A DNA stretch of 36,443 bases from positions 1-36,443 of the forward strand of contig JAISPZ010000062.1 in NCBI GenBank assembly GCA_031274555.1. The letters are read 5' to 3'. Position numbers and translations under genes: made by a program. This document shows, piece after piece, positions 33,315 to 36,443 of the stretch; positions within the stretch are counted from its first letter, which is position 1; each line of letters opens with the position of its first letter. The notes under the pieces are model-generated. The model worked only from the letters and a program-made list of their open reading frames with translations. It was not told where the DNA came from and made no database searches. This DNA is from Bacteroidales bacterium. GTDB taxonomy: Bacteria; Bacteroidota; Bacteroidia; Bacteroidales; P3.

Positions 33315-34373
33315 ATGAAAACAGCAATTTTAATAATATCAGCAGCCTTAGCAATGGCAGGATGTTGCAGCGGAGATAAAAACAAAAAAGACCTGTTGCA
33401 AAAACTTAAAGCAACAACAGAAAAAGGCTTTATGTTCGGACACCATGACGACCCTGTTTACGGTCACACGTGGTATTTAGACAGCAATCGCAGCGATGTA
33501 AAAGAAGTTACAGGCGATATGCCCGCGCTGTTATCTTTCGACATCGGAAGGATAGAGTTCTCGACAAGTCCAAAAGACAGCAACCTCGACAAAGTGCCGT
33601 TCGCACGTATGCGCAGAGAAATAATACATCATCACGAAAAAGGCGGATTGGTCACTCTAAGCTGGCACGTGGCAAACCCCATTACAGACGGCGGCAGCTG
33701 GGACGTTGGCGACAGTTCCGTACAGACAGTATTGCCGCAGGGCAGCAATCACAAAAAATTTATACAATGGATAGACAACGTTGCCGATTTTGTAAATTCC
33801 ATTAAGACAAAAGACGGAAAAAAAATCCCAATAATTTTTCGTCCCTACCACGAAAATACAGGCTTCTGGTTCTGGTGGGGCGCGAAACACTGCACAGTCG
33901 AGCAGTATAAAGAACTGTGGCGTATGACAGTTAATCGCCTGAAAGAAAAAGGCGCAACGCAGCTGATATACGCCTACTCCCCACAGGAACTAAAAGATAC
34001 CACCCACTACCTTGAACGCTACCCTGGCGACGACATTATAGATATTATCGGGACAGACCTTTACCAATTCAACGACAGCATTTATCAAAGTGTCTTGCCA
34101 CAGCAGCTCGAAATAATTACCACAATCGCAAAGACTCACAACAAAGTTGCAGCCCTCACCGAGACAGGTCTTGAAGGCATCCCCGACTCAACTTGGTGGA
34201 CAGAAAAACTTTTGCCCATCGTAGCCGAATACCCGATAGCCTACCTGCTTGTGTGGCGCAACGCCTGCGACCGCCCAACACATTATTACGCGCCATTCAA
34301 AGGTCAGGTCTCCGCCTCGAATTTTGTCCAATTTTACAACCATCCACGCACGTTATTTTTGAAAAACCTGTAA
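33315..34373 (+). CDS. GH26 endo-beta-mannanase lipoprotein
   Basis: The 352-residue protein has an SPII lipobox (ALAMAGC, Cys17) and a single GH26 barrel without extra domains. Signatures are FMFGHHDDPVYGHTW (39-53), LSWHVANP, acid/base E180 in FRPYHENTG with the following WFWWG, and nucleophile E283 in ALTETGLEG. It resembles the Bacteroidota mannanases that release mannobiose or act exo-wise. It is clearly different in sequence from the GH26 at 29001, so the two likely divide endo-surface and periplasmic steps. That division is inferred. Confidence 0.94.
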   Translation: MKTAILIISAALAMAGCCSGDKNKKDLLQKLKATTEKGFMFGHHDDPVYGHTWYLDSNRSDVKEVTGDMPALLSFDIGRIEFSTSPKDSNLDKVPFARMRREIIHHHEKGGLVTLSWHVANPITDGGSWDVGDSSVQTVLPQGSNHKKFIQWIDNVADFVNSIKTKDGKKIPIIFRPYHENTGFWFWWGAKHCTVEQYKELWRMTVNRLKEKGATQLIYAYSPQELKDTTHYLERYPGDDIIDIIGTDLYQFNDSIYQSVLPQQLEIITTIAKTHNKVAALTETGLEGIPDSTWWTEKLLPIVAEYPIAYLLVWRNACDRPTHYYAPFKGQVSASNFVQFYNHPRTLFLKNL

Positions 34374-34378
34374 TAAGA

Positions 34379-34476
34379 ATGTAGAATTTAGAATTTAGAA
34401 TGTAGAATTAGCAAAGCGCAGTATAGAATGTAGAACGTAGAATTTAGAATTTAGAATGTAGAATTAGCAAAGCGCA
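34379..34476. repeat. TAGAATTT/TAGAATGT microsatellite with an exact 40-bp duplication
   Basis: The segments 34381-34420 and 34437-34476 are identical over 40 bp (start GTAGAATTTAGAATTTAGAA, end TTAGCAAAGCGCA). They contain five or more copies of a TAGAATNT unit. The GH5 start codon lies 18 bp downstream. Confidence 0.9.
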
Positions 34477-34493
34477 AAATAAAATGTAAAATT

Positions 34494-35447
34494 ATGAATA
34501 AATATCTAACTATCGCTCTGGCAGCATTGCTGTCCGTATCTTGCATAAAGTGCATAATGCCTCCTGAAGACAACTCGCTTCCATTCTTGTCCGTAAGCGG
34601 CAAGCACATAATAAATGCAAACAACGACACCGTGGTGCTTCACGGTGTGAGCTTCGGCTGGCATAACTTCTGGCCCCGCTTTTATACGGAAGAAACAGTA
34701 GATTGGATTGCCGAAGACTTTAAGGTAAACGTAGTGCGAGCCGCTATTGGCGTAGAGCCATCGCGAGGCTTTCTCGAAGACACAGCCTTTGCCTACAAAT
34801 GCTTGGATGCAGTAGTAAATGCAGCTATAAAAAACAATCTGTATGTAATTATTGATTGGCACAGTCACCATATACAGATAGAGGCAGCAAAAACATTTTT
34901 TACAAGAGTCGCCAACCGTTACAGCCAATATCCCAACGTGATATACGAAATCTTTAACGAACCAGAATACGACAGTTGGAAAGACGTCAAGGATTATTCA
35001 ATTGACATGATAAATACAATCAGAGCAATTGACAAAAAAAATCTTATCCTCGTTGGTTCGCCACATTGGGACCAGGATGTGGACTCTGTGGCAGACAATC
35101 CGATTACAGGATATGGTAATATCGCTTACACTTTCCACTTCTACGCAGCCACACACAAAGAGTGGAATCTCGCCCGCGTTGAATACGCAATCAATAAAGG
35201 GCTACCGATTTTTGTATCGGAATGTGCCTCTATGGAAGCCACAGGTGATGGACCGATAGATACGGAGCAATGGAACGTATGGCTCAACTTTATGAATAAG
35301 CATAAAATCAGCCGAGTGGCTTGGTCGGTATCCGATAAGTTAGAAACTTGTTCTATGGTCAAAGACGCTACTTCCCCCATTTCTCACTGGACAGATGCAG
35401 ACCTCAAACCATGGGGACAGATGGTGCGCAAAGGGATAGGGGAGTAG
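34494..35447 (+). CDS. GH5 (subfamily 2-like) endo-beta-1,4-glucanase / glucomannanase lipoprotein
   Basis: The 317-residue protein has an SPII lipobox (LLSVSC, Cys17) followed directly by a GH5 barrel. HGVSFGWHNFWPRFYTEETV, VVRAAIG, VIIDWHSHH (118-126), acid/base E156 in IYEIFNEPEY, SPHWDQDVDSVADNPI, YTFHFYAATH and nucleophile E243 in IFVSECASMEATGDG all correspond in order to GH5_2 endoglucanases of the Cel5A type. The usual SEWGTS after the nucleophile is SECASM here. It should cut beta-1,4-glucosyl or mixed glucomannan backbones. It follows GH26 by 120 bp that contain only microsatellite DNA. Confidence 0.92.
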   Translation: MNKYLTIALAALLSVSCIKCIMPPEDNSLPFLSVSGKHIINANNDTVVLHGVSFGWHNFWPRFYTEETVDWIAEDFKVNVVRAAIGVEPSRGFLEDTAFAYKCLDAVVNAAIKNNLYVIIDWHSHHIQIEAAKTFFTRVANRYSQYPNVIYEIFNEPEYDSWKDVKDYSIDMINTIRAIDKKNLILVGSPHWDQDVDSVADNPITGYGNIAYTFHFYAATHKEWNLARVEYAINKGLPIFVSECASMEATGDGPIDTEQWNVWLNFMNKHKISRVAWSVSDKLETCSMVKDATSPISHWTDADLKPWGQMVRKGIGE

Positions 35448-35472
35448 AGAGTAAAGAAACAATTAATACATT

Positions 35473-36443
35473 ATGAAGAAATATTTTATCACCATTGCAA
35501 TGGCATTGTTGCTTGCTAATACGCAGGCAAAAGTCCCTACTTTAAATGCAAAAGAAAACTATTTATGTGTTTCCCTTTCGGGTCAAAGAGATGGTTGCCG
35601 ACATGAAATATCAGGATTTGATGATGGCGAAAGTTTCACAGTTCCTGTTTATTCACCACGTAACAAATATCTTCAGGTGACTTTTTATACGGATATTGAT
35701 AGTTTGGTGTGTAAGATGGACGATTACGCCGATTTTAAGTTCAATTTGAAAATAGCAGAGCTAAAAGATCCAAACGAAATATGCGTACATTTTACAAATC
35801 AACTTCCAAATAAAATTTCCAATGTCGAAAAGATTTATGCTTTAAGTATGATTTGGAATGAGGTCAGATACAATTTTGCTTTTTATGACGAATTGGATTT
35901 TGATTTCGACAGTCTGTATCGTACTTACATTCCGACAGTATTAGAAACAGGCAATGATATTGAGTTTTACAATGCTTTGGAACGTTTTATGGCAACGCTT
36001 AAAGACGGACATACGCATACAGTTTCTAATTATGATGCGTATATGGGACGTTTGCCTCTTGATTTCAAGGTTTTTCAGCAAGAACTGTATGTTACAGGTA
36101 TCTATAAATCTGATGGTGGTACTATACCATTGGGGTCAAAAGTATTAAAGATAAACGATATCCCCTGCAAACAATATATAGAGCGTGAGGTGTTGCCCTA
36201 TATCATTGTTAAAAATCCATATATGGTAGAAAATGAAATTGCCTATCGCATTTGTTCGTCTAAATTGATTTCCGATTCTCTTTCATTCACCGTTCAGTTG
36301 CCAGACAAGCAAATCCGCACCTACAACAAGCACTTTTATGCACAGCTTCAAGATGAGGGCGAACATCTAAAATCGCGTAAAACAGATAGATGGACACCTA
36401 TGAATTTATCTTGGCTAAAGGATAGTATCGCCGTTTTGACAAT
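35473..36443 (+). CDS. Exported S41-type (C-terminal processing / tricorn-like) peptidase, 3' part outside the window
   Basis: The frame from ATG 35473 is open to the window edge (323 full codons, no stop), so the gene is partial. It has a signal peptide (MKKYFITIAMALLLANTQA) and a beta-rich N-domain. At about 117-185 it has the helical region of S41 peptidases (EKIYALSMIWNEVRYNFAFYD and the family motif LKDGHTH, 176-182). A PDZ-like stretch follows (about 199-225, LYVTGIYKSDGGTIPLGSKVLKINDIPC). The catalytic Ser/Lys half lies beyond the edge. It begins 26 bp after the GH5 stop and may be cotranscribed with it, although it has no obvious role in glycan use. Confidence 0.8.
   Translation, partial: MKKYFITIAMALLLANTQAKVPTLNAKENYLCVSLSGQRDGCRHEISGFDDGESFTVPVYSPRNKYLQVTFYTDIDSLVCKMDDYADFKFNLKIAELKDPNEICVHFTNQLPNKISNVEKIYALSMIWNEVRYNFAFYDELDFDFDSLYRTYIPTVLETGNDIEFYNALERFMATLKDGHTHTVSNYDAYMGRLPLDFKVFQQELYVTGIYKSDGGTIPLGSKVLKINDIPCKQYIEREVLPYIIVKNPYMVENEIAYRICSSKLISDSLSFTVQLPDKQIRTYNKHFYAQLQDEGEHLKSRKTDRWTPMNLSWLKDSIAVLT

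Overview
The window comes from a Bacteroidota (Bacteroidales-type) chromosome. The evidence is a SusC/SusD pair, many lipoprotein signal peptides (SPII), promoters of the TAnnTTTG type, almost no Shine-Dalgarno sequences, and a zapA / 6S RNA / rny / dnaA housekeeping block. The DNA is AT-rich, with a few short GC-rich dispersed elements.

Layout. (1) 1-2898, plus strand: a 42-bp tandem repeat, the dipeptidase gene pepD, a Nudix hydrolase and a Crp/Fnr-type regulator. (2) 2895-9787, minus strand: a GH3 glucosidase preceded by a HAD phosphatase, an alkaline phosphatase, and a three-gene restriction-modification operon with two DNA methyltransferases around a PD-(D/E)XK endonuclease. (3) 9980-16399, plus strand: a small coiled-coil gene, zapA, a 6S-like RNA, about four tandem 80-bp leader repeats, rny, dnaA, an RsmI-like methyltransferase and rarA. 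(4) 16656-17072: sufE, followed by 360 bp that hold AATT-type microsatellites. (5) 17433 to the right edge: a polysaccharide utilisation locus (PUL). It contains a CE7 acetyl esterase, SusC, SusD, two IPT/TIG surface lipoproteins, an intercalated DUF4143 ATPase, a GH26, a GH3, a second GH26, a GH5 and the start of an S41-type peptidase.

How the genes work together. The PUL enzymes are those expected for an acetylated beta-mannan or glucomannan. CE7 would remove acetyl groups. GH26 and GH5 would cut the mannose/glucose backbone at the cell surface. The SGBP-like lipoproteins with SusC/SusD would bind and import oligosaccharides, and GH3 would release glucose. The substrate is inferred from gene content only. 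No SusR, HTCS or ECF regulator is present in the window.

The most unusual signal is non-coding. A leader repeat of about 50-90 bp sits directly in front of the start codons, or just upstream, of four unrelated genes (alkaline phosphatase, rny, susC and the first IPT/TIG lipoprotein). It is amplified in tandem in front of rny and susC, and its units end at the position of the real ATG. Three copies of a GC-rich element with an internal poly-A/poly-T inverted repeat, several AATT-core microsatellites, and a G-rich block add to an unusually repeat-laden intergenic landscape.
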